Positions 20,984 through 32,683 of a DNA stretch of 64,000 nt are shown piece after piece. The translations under genes and the position numbers were made by a program. The notes below the pieces were generated by a model. That model saw nothing but the letters and a program-made list of their open reading frames with translations. It ran no database searches and was not told the DNA's origin. The stretch comes from Amborella trichopoda (taxonomy: Eukaryota; Streptophyta; Magnoliopsida; Amborellales; Amborellaceae), in the NCBI RefSeq assembly GCF_000471905.2, contig NW_006499207.1:5031707-5095706 (forward strand). Direction: 5' to 3'. The number at the start of each line of letters is the position of its first letter. The first letter of the stretch is position 1.

Positions 20984-22958
20984 AGTTGAAAGGTATTTTT
21001 CATCAACATGGGGCCCCCGCTCGATAAAGCCTAGCAAACAGTGGAAATTCCAGTAGTCTTAGAATAACGCTGAAATTGGCCAAGATCTTCATAAGGTCTC
21101 TCAAAAGACACCTGCCAAGTTTTGTCGTAGTCTGACATGTCTAGGGCAGTGGAGACTGAGAAATAATTCCAGCAGAATCAACCTCTTGCACCCTGATCGT
21201 GCACTAAAAAGCACAATCCATAGCTCTAAGTTAGTATCAAATTGATCATCATGCCGATCCTTAAAAGAAAACAATCATCTTACGATCAACTGAGCATCAG
21301 AATGACCTTGGATCCACCAGGCAAGCTCATGCAAAGTCTAGGGCAACACAGGGACTATTATGGAATTCCATGAATTGTTAGGAAGGGGCAAATCTGTCAA
21401 TTTACAACCTAATTTCTAATTTATTTTAATTAAATTTAGTCTAAATTTCAAGAAATTAGGGTTAATTTTGATCATCCATCCATGTTTGGGGTAAATTCTA
21501 TATATACGTAGCAGCATTGTACGCACCAAGGACTGAACCTTTCACAAAAGAGAGAGTTTTTACTTAATACAAGATTCTCTTTCTTCTCATTGTTGGGTTA
21601 CTTTTGAGAGAGAGTGAGGTGAGAGAAACTTTTGACCGGTACCCCTAGGTTGGAGGTAAGTCTTCTCTCTCTTCTTTTCTTTTTCTTCTTCTCTCTCTCT
21701 TCCTTCCTCTCACCCCCCTCCTTCTCAGTCTGAGTTCCTCTCAAGGGTCATGCACTATAGTGGCAGTGCCATGCATGCCTCCTTTGAGGTTACACAGGTC
21801 GCGCATGGCGATGGCAGTGTCATGCGTGAGCCTCCTTCTCCTTCTTTTCTTCTATCTCTTTCATCCAGTGGCTGTAGACGGCGCTGCCTATTGCCATCCA
21901 TAGACGTAGCTTGGATGTCTTAGTGAGGAACACAGACGATGAAACTCATTGTCGCTCATAAGGGTCCTTCCTTGTTGCGGATCTATAGTAGATGGTTATA
22001 CCCATTGCCGCCCACTATAGAGCTCAACAACGTCTACTGCCATCTGCGCTCTTCCTTCGCATGTTCGGTGTTCATCGCCATCATTCCTATGTCTCACGTC
22101 TATCACCGTGCACGTAGAGAGGATTACTACCGCGCGCTTCACGAATGACCATCGCTGCGTTCTTCATCAGAGACTATCGCGGCCAGAGCGGAGGTGTGTT
22201 GTCTTCTTACGTTGTCAACAAAAATACCTAGTGTTGTCTGTAGTTCATTTCTCACTCTCTAGCCATGAGTAGTAGCGTCGAGCGCTGCCCAAGGGACATG
22301 ACGCTGCTACTCCATGATCGTGAGTGGCGACGCCTAGCACCGTCGGGACCTCATCTCTCTGCCATCTCGTGTCTTCTTTTCACTCTTTCTTCTCTTTTCA
22401 CTTGTCTGAGGGTAGACTTAGCCTAAAACCACCATATCGGTCTTGGTTTCGAGTAGTATTACCACCGTGCTGGTCTTGAGAACCATGCCCGTCTTGCTAC
22501 CACTTCGCATCAATAACTTCCCAGTTGTCTTGCTAGTCTAACCTCCACGTCAAGTTTTCTTCTCTTTTCTATCTTTATGTAAACCTTACGCTTCATCACC
22601 CTCTCGCATGAATGTACGTTGCCCTAAGACAAGGGTGGGTCTCTTTGACCCACTTTTCTTACAAATTAGCAATAGAAGTGTTGTGCAGACAACAAGAGAA
22701 TTGTAGGTCAAGGGAGGCGATTTTGAACCAGCTAAAGCAGGTTGGGGGCTTTCTTCGTGATCTAAGAAGGTGCCCACATGAGCCAGCCCGAGTAAGTCCC
22801 GAACCCACCTTCAATTCTTTCTCATCGGTTGGTATACCTTCCCTTACATTTGAGCAAGGTTATGAGGGAGAGATCTCAAATCTCGGGTTTGCCAAAAACC
22901 TGAGATACATGCCTCCAAATCATCCAGATCCGAAGGGAGAGATCGAGGCACCTAACCA
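20984..22958 (+). mobile_element. Element C 3' LTR (LTR1, internally deleted)
   Basis: Starts near AGTTGAAAGGTATTTTTC and ends GAGGCACCTAACCA. It is shorter than its relatives because ~0.65 kb of U3 is missing at about 21196: CACCCTGA joins directly to TCGTGCACTAAAAA. The TATA box is at 21499-21506. It contains the best splice-donor match of the family, GGAGGTAAGTC (intron would start at 21656), and an acceptor TTGTGCAG ending at 22688. It is fused on the right to element B's minisatellite. Confidence 0.85.
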
Positions 22959-23950
22959 ATTCAGTTTAAAGTCATGCGGCTAGGACCATGCAGTTTTAAG
23001 GTCGTGTGACTAGACCTTCGCTACAGTTTAAGTTCATATAGTTTGGACCATGCAACTTTGTTTAGGGTCATGTTGTGCAAACCAGTGCTATGGTTTAAGG
23101 TCGTAAAGTTTGGACCATGTAGCTTAGGATCGTGCATCTAGACCATGGTTGTGCAGTTTAGGTTCATGCGACCAGGACCAAGGCTGTGTAGTTTAAAGCC
23201 ATGCAGCAGTAACCATGGCTGTGCAATTTAAGGTCAGGTAGCACGGACTGTGGTTGTGCAGTTTAAGGTCATGCAGCATGGACCAAGGCTATGCAGTTTA
23301 TGGTCATGCGGCACGAACCAGGGCTGTGCAGTTTAAGGTCATGCAGCATGGACCGAGGCTGTGCAGTTTAAGGTCATGCGACACGAATGAGGGGTATGAG
23401 TTTAAGGTCATGCAGCATGAACCAGGGTTGTGCAGTTTAAGGACATGCAGCATGGACCATGACTGTGCAGGTTAAGGTCGTGTAGCACGGACCAGGCTAT
23501 GCAGTTTAAGGTCATGCAGCATGGACCAGGGCTGTGTAGTTTAAGGTCATGTAGCACGGACCAGGGCTATGCAATTCAAGGTCATGCAGCACAGACCATG
23601 GCTGTTCTGTTTAAGGTCGTGCAACATAGACCATGGCTATGCATTTTAAGGTCATGTAGCACGGACCAGGGCTGTGCAGTTTAAGGTCTTGAAGCACGGA
23701 CCAGGGCCGTGTAGTTTAAGGTCTTGCAGCATGAACCAGGGCTGTGCAGTTTAAGGCCCTACAGCACGGACCAGGGCTGTGCAGTTTAAGGTCGTGCAAC
23801 ACAGACTAGGGCTATGCAGTTTAAGGTCATACAGCACGGCCTAGGGCTGTGCAGTTTAAGGTCATGCAACACGAACCAGGGCTGTGCAGTTTAAGGTCAT
23901 GCAACACGAACCAGGGCTGTGCAGTTTAAGGTCCTGCACCACGAACCATT
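22959..23950. repeat. 35-bp minisatellite (element B), ~27 units
   Basis: The most regular array of the family. The unit is 35 bases (GCAGTTTAAGGTCATGCAGC plus ATGGACCAGGGCT) in the orientation opposite to A and C, as expected for a minus-strand element. Because 35 is not a multiple of three and the unit has no stop in most frames, long repetitive open frames appear by chance. Confidence 0.9.
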
Positions 23951-24119
23951 GTGTGGGGAGAATGTGACTCCAGGAGAAATAGAGTCATAACTGAGGATTC
24001 GACCCCCAAAGGAGTGAGGTTGTGGTGTAGGGAATGAACTTCCTGGGGGTATGGGACGAAGGTCCAGGTGGAGTGCTGTAGCATGAGCACGGTGCTAAGT
24101 TTTGGATGACGCTCTTAGC

Positions 24120-24420
24120 GTTAGGCCCTTGATGAAGACCTCACATTGTTAATCACACTATGAGGCACGACGCAATGAAAGCCCTTTACAAAGTGCACGA
24201 CGATGGCTCCTTGACAAAGGGCGCGGTGATAGCCTCTACGCGAAGGGGCGCAGTGATGGCCCTTGACTAAGGTGTGCAGCAATAACCTCGGACGAAGGCA
24301 TGCGTCAATCGCCCTTGATGAAGGCATGCCTCTAACGGAGGCGTGTGGTGATGGACCTTGACCAAGACACATGGCGATAGCCTCTAATGAAGGAGCATGA
24401 CGATAGCCCTTTCGGGTCTC
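24120..24420. repeat. ~30-bp minisatellite upstream of aORF promoter (B)
   Basis: Units of the kind GGCGCAGTGATGGCCCTTGA..AAGG recur at ~28-32 bases. Followed by the block CTTGACCCGCCCTGGCCGGG, which has counterparts at 3945-3990 (minus) and 54875-54895. Confidence 0.65.
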
Positions 24421-24514
24421 AGGCTTGACCCGCCCTGGCCGGGTCTTATTGCCGTCTAAAGATGGGGACCGCAATGTCTTTTCGAATTTGTAAGGGGCAG
24501 TTTGCGGCACTGTT

Positions 24515-24550
24515 GAGTTTAAAAAGGGGGAAAACCTCATTTTATTGTTT
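24515..24550 (+). promoter_or_regulatory. aORF promoter (element B)
   Basis: GTTTAAAAAGGGGGAAAAC is followed by CTCATTTTATTGTTTTACC. Compared with A (TATAAAAGGGGG) and F2 (TTATAAAAAGGGG), the box has decayed to TTTAAAAA, but the flanking G-run and the downstream TTTTATT..TTTACC are kept. Orientation is plus, opposite to element B's gag. Confidence 0.65.
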
Positions 24551-25534
24551 TACCGAACAATTGAAGAGATTTTTTAGAGAGAGAGAGTTGAAGCCTTCAT
24601 CAAGAGTTTTATCGGCTAGAGTTTTCTGACTAAAATCGGCAATACTCAAGCCTTCAGGAGCTTTCTGACGAGCTCGAGTAGGAGCTTCACACCGTGTTTG
24701 CCTGTGGTTTTGGGGAGTGCCCAGGCTTCTCGAGCAAGAGACCGGGGGTACGTAGAGCTTCACCGAGACATTTTCGGTGAAGCTGCAAGAGTCGTAGTGG
24801 TGTTTTGGCGGAGTTGTGGAGCTTTTCTGACAGTCCCATGGCTGAAGGGGAGGTTGCAAAGAAATTAGGGGAGCTGATGATCTTCTGGTTATCGAAAGAA
24901 GAAGAAGGAGCAACAGTGTGCTCACCAAAAACTCAGTGGAACTCCGTGGAGTTTGTGGCAAACTGCTGAACTGCGAAGGCAGGGAGAAGGTAAATCGGTA
25001 CGGTCTCAGGGAAGCTTTCTAGGGCTTCTGGTGGTTTTTCGCCAACTCTGGAAATGAGCAAAAGGCAGGGAAGAGTTTTCTGGGGAACAGTAGTGAGTTC
25101 TCAGCGAGAAGAGGAAGTGCAGGTGAGAACCTAAGGCGTCACAGGCCTGTAACGGTTGGGAAGGTGAAGGATTGTGATACGACGAATGGTTGCCTTCCGC
25201 ACTCACGGCGATAGGCCACGTCACAATTGTCTGGCGACGTGCTTAGATTTCAAGGGATGAGGTACACTGCACATGCGATGCGTGCGAACAGCTGGAGTAC
25301 AGGCGACATCAAGTGCTTTACTTCTACAGACGGTGATAGCACCTTGGTCGCGAGACGGCGATAGTTTTGCCTTCTTCCCGAGACGGCGATAATTTTGCCT
25401 TCTGCTCATGGCGATACTCTCTAAATAGGTAGACAGTGATAATTCCTTGACACGAGACAACGATAGCCTTGACCAACGCTGTCGATGCCTTGTGATTGTG
25501 CCCAGACGGTGGTTGGAAACATTCTCTTTAACAT
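24551..25534 (+). other. Element B: aORF 5' leader
   Basis: Lies between the promoter and the aORF ATG; homologous to 2934-3865 and 54995-56100. It opens with a short GA run (24570-24590) and later carries ACGGCGATA repeats (about 25325-25460). Frames on either strand are not shared between copies. Confidence 0.55.
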
Positions 25535-26471
25535 ATGTCTTCTCGGCAACCCGCTATGGCCTCGAAAGCTTCCAAAATCCGGTCCCTTCGAAAAAAGTTT
25601 TTGAGGACGAAAATAGGGGAGAGTTGGTAGTAATTGAACCTAACAAAGCACATCCCTCATCTCAACCTATTGCTCTCAGGAGTGGTGGTGAACGCTCGAA
25701 GGGAACTTATCATAGGTGCAGCTTTTGTAGTCACCTCTTTATAGGGGCAAGTTGTTCATCCTCTCATTTGGAGCACTCGTGGTGGCTTTGCCATACCACA
25801 GGCCAAGATGCCTTTCCCTATAAAGATTACTAGGCTCAATTGCCGTAATATCTCCAAGGAAAATGGGCGTGGCCTTCTCGGAGATGCTTGTCAACCTTTC
25901 AACCAAGCTTCTTTCTTTGAGTTGATCATGTTCTTGCTTTTGAGGAGAGGCAGATGGGAAACCTCATAGACTTAAATATTCCCTGCGCAGACTTGTTCAA
26001 GATGAAAGTGACTGAAATAGCACAACAGGCTAGGGTAGTTCTGGATTTAGAAGAATCAGCTTCTATTAAGAAATATCCCTCTGTTAGGCCCTTACTTAGA
26101 TTCTTCCCTATGCCTTTGACTATTGCACATGCCGCGACGGCGCACATGGGTAACCTTAAAACCAACTTGCTCATGCAATATTTTGTTCACTAGGATTTTG
26201 AGATCTTGCCTTCAGAGGTTCCTTCGATATCTAACGAAATCGCATGTTTTGAAAATGAAGATGACATGACGATTCTTGAGCGGAACATCAATGATTTGGA
26301 AGGCTTACTTACTACGGCCCATAAGGTAGGAAGAGACTCATTTTCACCCCAACTAGTACGCGAAGAATACCCCCCTTGGTTAGAAATTTTTCCCTCCTCC
26401 AGGAGGCAGCTATGAAGGATGGCATCAAGTGGACACAACAGGACTATTACAGCCTCAGTTTAGAGGCGTGA
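25535..26471 (+). pseudogene. Element B: antisense ORF (aORF), conserved unknown protein
   Basis: Starts at ATG 25535 (MSSRQPAMASKASK) and ends at TGA 26469-26471 after IKWTQQDYYSLSLEA. Major conserved blocks shared with A are IPCADLFKMKVTEIAQQAR, ASIKKYPSVRPLLRFFP, MGNLKTNLLMQYFVH, IACFENEDDMTILERNINDL and FSPQLVREEYPP. One stop (about 26191) and at least two frameshifts (near 25600 and 26390) break it. Most differences from A are conservative or synonymous-looking, which suggests past selection on the protein. It is convergent with B's protease linker, the two stops ~170-190 bases apart, exactly as in A. Function unknown; I infer it belongs to the element rather than to a host gene because it recurs in the same place with the same promoter. 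Confidence 0.72.
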
Positions 26472-26639
26472 GTAAACACTCTCATTTATAACTCTTTGTC
26501 AACAAATTCTTTGGTACTGATAATGCTGGCCATTGTATGAATTTTTGGACTTATGAAATGTCACTCTTTCGCTTAGAATGTTGTGAGACTCTTTTATTCT
26601 TCCTTCTCTTTCTGTTTTATTGCTTTCGCCCCTTGTTAG

Positions 26640-27459
26640 TGTGAGACAAAAAAGAGTATCCCACCCCTTGCTTTGCCTTATGACAGCTTGTTGTGGCTTC
26701 AATGACCTCGAATGAGGGAGCAATTGCTTCCTCACACCTTAGTGTTTGATTGGACAAGGGCTCATGATCCATGGTTCTCATGATCTGCTGAGCCTGTTCG
26801 CTGTAAATGCTCCAGTCTCGGGGAGCCTTGGCTTCGATTTGAGGTGCACTGCTTTTGAGCTCATCATAGGTTTAAATCTCAGGAATGAACCCCTTTAAGT
26901 GATGCGCATAACCTCCAGCTAATTCTGGAGGCTACGAACCTCACTTCTCAACTCTGCCATGGGGTCTTGTTCCTGAGAGCCAGGGGGACTGACTCTTGTC
27001 GACCTGTACCTCTTCAAGAGCCTCTAAGAGATGTAAGACCTTCTCATGGCTACTGGTGGTCCGGTTGTTCAAGGAGGATGGAATTTGGAGTACCTTCCTT
27101 AGAGGTTGGTATCTTAATTATGCTTTTAAAAGAGCAATGGGGACATGCAGAACCTTTTGCTGGTCTAGTGTATAAGTAACCCTTGGTGCTATAAGGTCTA
27201 CCTCCAGAGCTTCCTCAGTCTCAGGAGTTGCTTCTAGCTCGTCATTTTGTTCTGGTGAATTAGAAGCAGAGGTAGAGGGGGAACCTTTGTCCTCGGGAGA
27301 CGGCACCTTGACCTTGGAGAGGTGACAAGGTATACTTGGGTAGATGGGAGTCAAAGGGAGGGTTTTTTCTTGTCTTTCCTCCTCTTTTAACATGTCTGTA
27401 ATCATTCGTCTCAGATCTTCAGCGTCATCGTGAGATGAGGAATTTGTCTCTCTCACAGG
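26640..27459 (-). pseudogene. Element B: protease-downstream linker
   Basis: Continues without a break from the protease (..KPVRETNSSSHDDAEDLR) into MLKEEERQEKTLPLTPIYPS, EALEVDLIAPRVTYTLDQQK and a coiled-coil-like region (AELRSEVRSLQN). It ends near 26640 after a stretch matching A at 1700-1769. No RT follows. Confidence 0.75.
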
Positions 27460-28250
27460 CTTCCAATCATCATCCTTTGACTTTTCTAGCGCTGAAAGGT
27501 CTGTGAAATAATACTTAGCTTCAGCATAATGAGTCTCAACTACGAGGAACGGTCTTTTGTCAGCATAGACCGTGTGATGTCTCCCATCTCAGCGGTACTT
27601 GAGGCATTAGTGGAGCGTAGAAGAAACCAGCCCCGGATCATGAAGCCATGGGCGGTCGAGTAGAACGTTGTAAGATGTATCGGTGTCGATCACATGAAAC
27701 TGAGCGTAATCATTAAGGTCACCGATCTTGAGGCGAAGACGCACTGTGCCAGCTGGCTTTTCTCTTGATTGGTTGAGCCCGTGCACGGTGATGTGGGTAA
27801 GAGTGAGGTCGTCAGATCCTAATCCAATCCGGTGAGGATCATTCTTGGGATCAGGTTGACTGCCGACCCTTCATCCAACATGAACTGGTTGATAGGGTAG
27901 GCATGTAATTCACCATTCACGAAGAGGGGGCGATTGCGGAATTTGCCTCCTAACTGAAGGTCATCTTCGGAAAAGGAAATTGTCAATAACCCACTCAAGA
28001 TGGCTGGGTCATAACCTTATTAGGCTCCACAATCTCGTACACCCCTGGGTTAGAAAGAGCTTGTACCAGGGCCATACGATAGTCTCTAGACAGTAAAAGG
28101 TGTCATAGATACTTAGAAGGGCTGGAAGCTTCCTCAAATGTCCAATTACGTCATATTTCACTTTATCTTCATTAGTCTTCTGTGTTCATGATCCAGTCAC
28201 TGGTGTAGGTCGTAGGGTAAGCTTAAGAACATGCTTTGGTTAAGTCTCGG
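27460..28250 (-). pseudogene. Element B aspartic protease
   Basis: Retropepsin-type protease that would mature gag and pol. On the minus strand: DVIGHLRKLPALLSIYD, then RNRPLFVNGELHAYPIN, then the active site FMLDEGSAVNLIP with its Asp codon at 27873-27875. Next come LTHITVHGLNQS, GTVRLRLKIGDLNDYAQ and the flap/C-terminal signature FHVIDTDTSYNVLLDRPWLH, followed by KRPFLVVETHYAEAKYYF. Stops at several places (after STLH, after KYR) disable it. This is the only protease seen in the window. Confidence 0.85.
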
Positions 28251-31200
28251 TTTGTGACATTGGTTGACTTTGTTGTTAAGCCGATGTGGTTTGGGTTGAT
28301 GGGGAGGCAATAGGTATTTGTATTAGGGATGTAGAGGTTTGAGGTTTAGGCTTAGGGAAAAGTGAAGGATCAGGAAACTTGAGAATCTTAGGCTTTTGAG
28401 GTGTGGGCTGTAGCTTCTTTATCGATCTTAGGCTCATTTGTCCCATGCTAGATGGTACTTCCAAGATCTGCACCATGTGGGAGGCCTCTTTGGAAGAGGA
28501 GCTTGAGGATGGCTCGGTCTTGGCTTGGGTTGACAGGGCATCGGTGATTGTCAAGAATCTGGTCGCTTGGGCCAGCATGTCTCTTAAGTGCTTCCACTGC
28601 GACCTGTTGAGGCTAGTGCCTCCAAGCTCTCTGTTTAGAGTGTTGAAATCTAGGCACTATCGAGCAAAACCTGTGAAAGACATAGAAGAGGAGGGAGTAG
28701 AAGAAGAGTTAGAATGTTCTAGGAAGATTTTTACGTCATCGTCGGAATTGGACATGTGCAAGGGGTATTTTAGGTCTTTCCCCGACTTTGACTGTTGTGG
28801 GGTGCTTTTAACGTTGTCACCCATATTGGACGACTCCTGAGCTGTTGATGACTCACGGACGTCCATCTGATTGGACTACAGAATAAGGTGAGCTGCACTG
28901 TAGGGTTGGCAGTGGAGGAAAGGACTTGAGAAACTCTTCCTCGACTGGTGGTTGAGGGAGACAACTCCTTCTGCGAGCGGACCTGGGTGCCCATCTCCTT
29001 TTGGATCTTTGAGGAGGGGTTTGGTCCTCCCTACCTGGCTGATGAGTAGCCCTACCTTGGTGGATTGCCTCATGCTTCATGGATTTGAGACTACTTCTCC
29101 CATGGTAGACTTCCCAAGGCTGAGAAATCGAGGGCTCTGAAGGGGACCTGTAGTGGGGCTTCCTCTTGGATGGAAGTAACGGATTGGGAGTGCTATGGAA
29201 GAACAACACAAATGATGTGGCGATCCTGTACCTTCTGAGTGACTACAGCTTCAAACCCAAAACATTCCTTCAGCTCGTGGTCCCATACTTGGTGATATGG
29301 GCACCAGAGGTCTTTCGTACCCTTTGCAAGGCATTTAGGTTGCCTGACGGGCTTGGGAGTGACGAGACCTTACTGAAGCATTGCCTCGAAGAGGGCTTGC
29401 AGAGAATCTAGCTGAGTGCTTCCTGAGGATTGCGTCGGGAGTTCTTCTCACACTAGTGGAAGAGGGACTTGAGGGCATCCTTCTGGATTACCATGAGCTT
29501 CGTAGCATTGTTGCATCTTCTTTGCCAGGGGCTCGTGGAAAGCAGTGCATTCGCTCATGCCATGGCCTTGTATTAGGTAAGAACCAGTGCATTCGCTCAG
29601 TTCCTGGAGGTAGGAACTTAGGCTACCTTGTCGGCTTTGGCGTGATGTGTCCCACTTCGAGCATTATGGCAAATAGTGCACGGAGGATAGCGAGTGCCCC
29701 ATCATCTTCTTGTATTGTCACTATGTGAGAAGCCTCAGTTGCCCCGAACGCTTTCTTTAACTCTTCGAGCTTTATCTGACCCTTGTTAATAAGGGCTTTG
29801 ATGGTATCGTTGAGCCTATAGTAGTCCTGAGTGGGGTGGCCTACTTTCCTGTGATAGGCGCAGTACCTCTCATGTGTGACTTGTCCAACTTATTCTGGAG
29901 TGCTGACCTCAAGCAGCTGGATCTTGTTTTGCTCCAGTAGTAGTCGAAGCAGTGCAAGGACCCACTCCTTGTCGAAGGTACACCTTATTCTTGTGCTGGA
30001 TCTAGAAGTCGCTTCGATTAATATTTTTGGGAGGCGAGACCTTATTATAGGACTGCTGCTTGCCCCCGACCTGAGACGTTTGTGCCTTAGAGAGGTCTAG
30101 GGTTTGAGGAGCGGCTTTGTTAGTGTTAGCCATGGTGATGCTTGCACTGATCACTACTTTTTGCCGGTTGTCCCGATTGTTAGAGCAGGAGTTCGAGCCA
30201 GAGGGTTGCTGACGAGATCCCCCACGGTGTTTGAACAGACTCTCGATACGAACTGCTTTAGAGATGAGCTCTGACATGGATGATAGATTGGAGGCCTCAA
30301 CATGTAGGGCGATCATAAGAAGCATGTTTCTTATGCAAGTTTGGACAACTTCTTCCTCTGTCTTGGGAGTGGCATGAAAGGTCGCCAGCTCTCTCCATCA
30401 GGTGACGAACTTGTCAACCGGCTCACCAGGGTCTTGAGTTAGAGTGAGGAGCTCGATGGTTTCCATGTTCCTTTGGACTTCGTAAAAGTGTTGTTAAAAC
30501 AACTGCTCCATTTCTTGCCAGGTGTGCATCGAGTTTGGAGGCAGCCAAGCATATCATTGAAAGCCTGGCCCTTCGAGAGTCTCGACGAACTGACGAAGGA
30601 GGAGTCGCTTGTTAGTTGCCGTCTCTCGACATACTGCTTGGAAGTGGGCAGTATGCTAGTGAGGGGACGTAGTACCATTGAATAGGAGGTGCTTCCCCAT
30701 TTGGTAGTTAGGGGGAAATGACACTTGGTCAATGTACGAGGGGTATGGATTTTGGTAGAGCGGCGCCTCTTGAATGCCTGAGACCTTGTTCCTGAGGCTA
30801 AGGGCCATCATGGCGTCTATGTCAGTCTAGGAAACCCTGTGGGAAGGAAAGCTATCTTGGGAGACCGGTCAGGGAGTTCGCTTGGGAACTGTGTCTTTGC
30901 CAGACGGGGAATCGGTCTCATGGTGATAAGAAGGGGACCTGAAGGCTTCTAAACGTTCTATCTTTTCGAGGATGGACGACATCATTATCTCAAACTTATT
31001 CATCCGCTCTTCTTGAGTGTCGTCTGGCTCGTTAATCACAATGACATTAACCGTTTCTTCTAGAAGGTCCGAGCCAGGTAGAGTAATAGATAGTCGGGGT
31101 TGGCGAGTCACACGTGGCAAGTCGGTTTGCAAAGTCTCAACATGCCCCAACTGAACTCGAGCCTTATATGTCGACCTTGTGAGGGGCAGTTCTCAATAGT

Positions 31201-31300
31201 CTTGGGACCGCAGCTTCTGGGTAGTGATCACCGAGCAGTATTCTTGGACTAGCTCGGGCTCTGGGACCCACAGAGGGAAGGAGGGATTACAAGGCAAGAG
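28251..31300 (-). pseudogene. Element B gag
   Basis: Minus-strand gag homologous to those of C and E. The amino-terminal part has TRSTYKARVQLGHVETLQ, then a probable coiled coil ERMNKFEIMMSSILEKIERL. The capsid region has YPSYIDQVSFPPNYQMGK, FNGTTSPHQHTAHF, VETLEGPGFQ, YAWLPPNSM and ELATFHATPKTEEEVVQTC. The nucleocapsid region has the knuckle units CAYHRKVGHPTQDY, a degenerate second unit (GMSECTAFHEPLAKKMQQ) and WCPYHQVWDHELKEC. The tail is Ser/Pro-rich. Several stops and frameshifts; no intact product. Confidence 0.85.
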
Positions 31301-32683
31301 ATCACCAAAGGTGGTAACCAAACTGCCTTGGGGTCTTCTTTGGTCAGAATCTGCAGACCATTCTTCTGCTTAATCTTGAGTCAAATATCGATCTCACTCC
31401 AGAACTGAGCCTGAGATTTGGACTGCTCGCTTTTCTTAAGCAGGCGAGGGCCGTGTCTATTAGCTGAAGCAAAGAATGGGGCCCAAGGACTGAGGGTAAC
31501 TTGGGTCGCTGCCTTGGAGGCTGGAGCCTCCTGTCTGACATCAGGTCATTGCCCCGAATTCCTTTGTGGGCCCAGGTGCATGGCTGACCTGAGGCTGGCT
31601 CAAGATGGTACTCTTAGGGAAGACCTTTGAGTACCAGGTCTGGAGGTGCTTGCCTGGTGAGAGAGGAGTGACATAAGAAGGAGCTGGTTCATGACTCCGC
31701 CTGAGTCGGGAGCAAGGAGGAACCTACAAAGTTGGTGCTTGTGCACCATTAGGGTTAGTCGTCTAGGTGACTTGGGGGTCAGTGCGGGTTTGCTCAACTG
31801 GTTCCACCTTAGGAGGTTAAGACCCACGAGTCTATGTCTGTGAAGGATGGGATACGAACCTGTCTGTGAAGGATGGGATACGAACCTATCTCTCGCAGGG
31901 TTCAGCTGTGAGTGGTGAGAGGGAGGACAAAGCGGTCAACCCTCATATGCTCGAGCTTCCGCAGAGGTGGCACTACCCTGAGCTGTGGGATGCATGACGC
32001 ATCCAGGGTTTGCCTTGAGAAGGCCTAGCCTTGAACATGAGTTTGAGGCAGCCTGAAGGTTGTCTCAAGGTGTGGCTTGAGTGGATGGAACACGAGCCTT
32101 TAGGTGTGTGCATGGGGTGAAGACCCTAGGATCTCCACCTCTGTGTGTCGAGCCTCCTTGTGTAGAGGTTCAGGGAAGTGAAGGAGTATGGGGGGTTGCC
32201 TTGTGGCAGCCCTTAGAAGTGATGTTCACTTGATTGCCTTTCGCGAGAGTGGACAGGGCAGCCTTCCGGCATATCCCAGAAATATGACTCGCAAGGGACT
32301 TGCCAATAGCATAGTGCATGTTGTGCGCGGCAACGGATATGCTACCAATGCAAGGGGCCTTGGTGGAGGATCCACCAGGGCAAGGAAGCAGGGAGTCATG
32401 GACTTTTAAGTTCCTTCTCGCACTAACCCAAGAAAGAACCTGGGAGCCGAACCGTGAGTCCTGACTCAGAAGGAGAGTAGGGAAGGAAACTTGAGCAGTC
32501 CTGACTCAGAAGGAGAGTAGGGAAGGAAACTTGAGCAGTTCGCTTCCCTGGGACAGTCATGAGTTTAGCGATGAGAAAATCCCCGACTCGGATAAACAGG
32601 TTAAATAACCCAGGTGCCATAGAAGTAGTACAGAAAGTGAAAGAAGATACTAATCAAACAAGAGCGAACTGATGAAGGGGTAA
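31301..32683 (-). other. Element B 5' leader between PBS and gag
   Basis: Homologous to 37313-38340 (E) and, for ~0.9 kb, to 59614-60480 (G). It contains two perfect tandem duplications (26 bases at 31835-31886; 40 bases at 32459-32538). Short frames on both strands are not shared with E. Confidence 0.65.

Noticed and set aside
23254..23684. Long repetitive open frames (CSLRSC.., QFKVMQHG..)
   Set aside because: Produced by the stop-free 35-bp minisatellite; the frame cycles every three units and there is no start context, conserved product or codon bias.
22959..23950. CRISPR-like regular array
   Set aside because: Contiguous tandem repeat without spacers, in a plant genome.
25447..25833. 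128-codon ORF starting upstream of the aORF ATG
   Set aside because: Frame differs from the conserved aORF in its first part; the ATG at 25535 matches copy A's start (MSS-Q.. block), so the longer frame is fortuitous.
29166..30100. Plus-strand ORFs over B gag (81-115 codons)
   Set aside because: Shadows of the minus-strand gag, which has recognisable motifs in collinear order.
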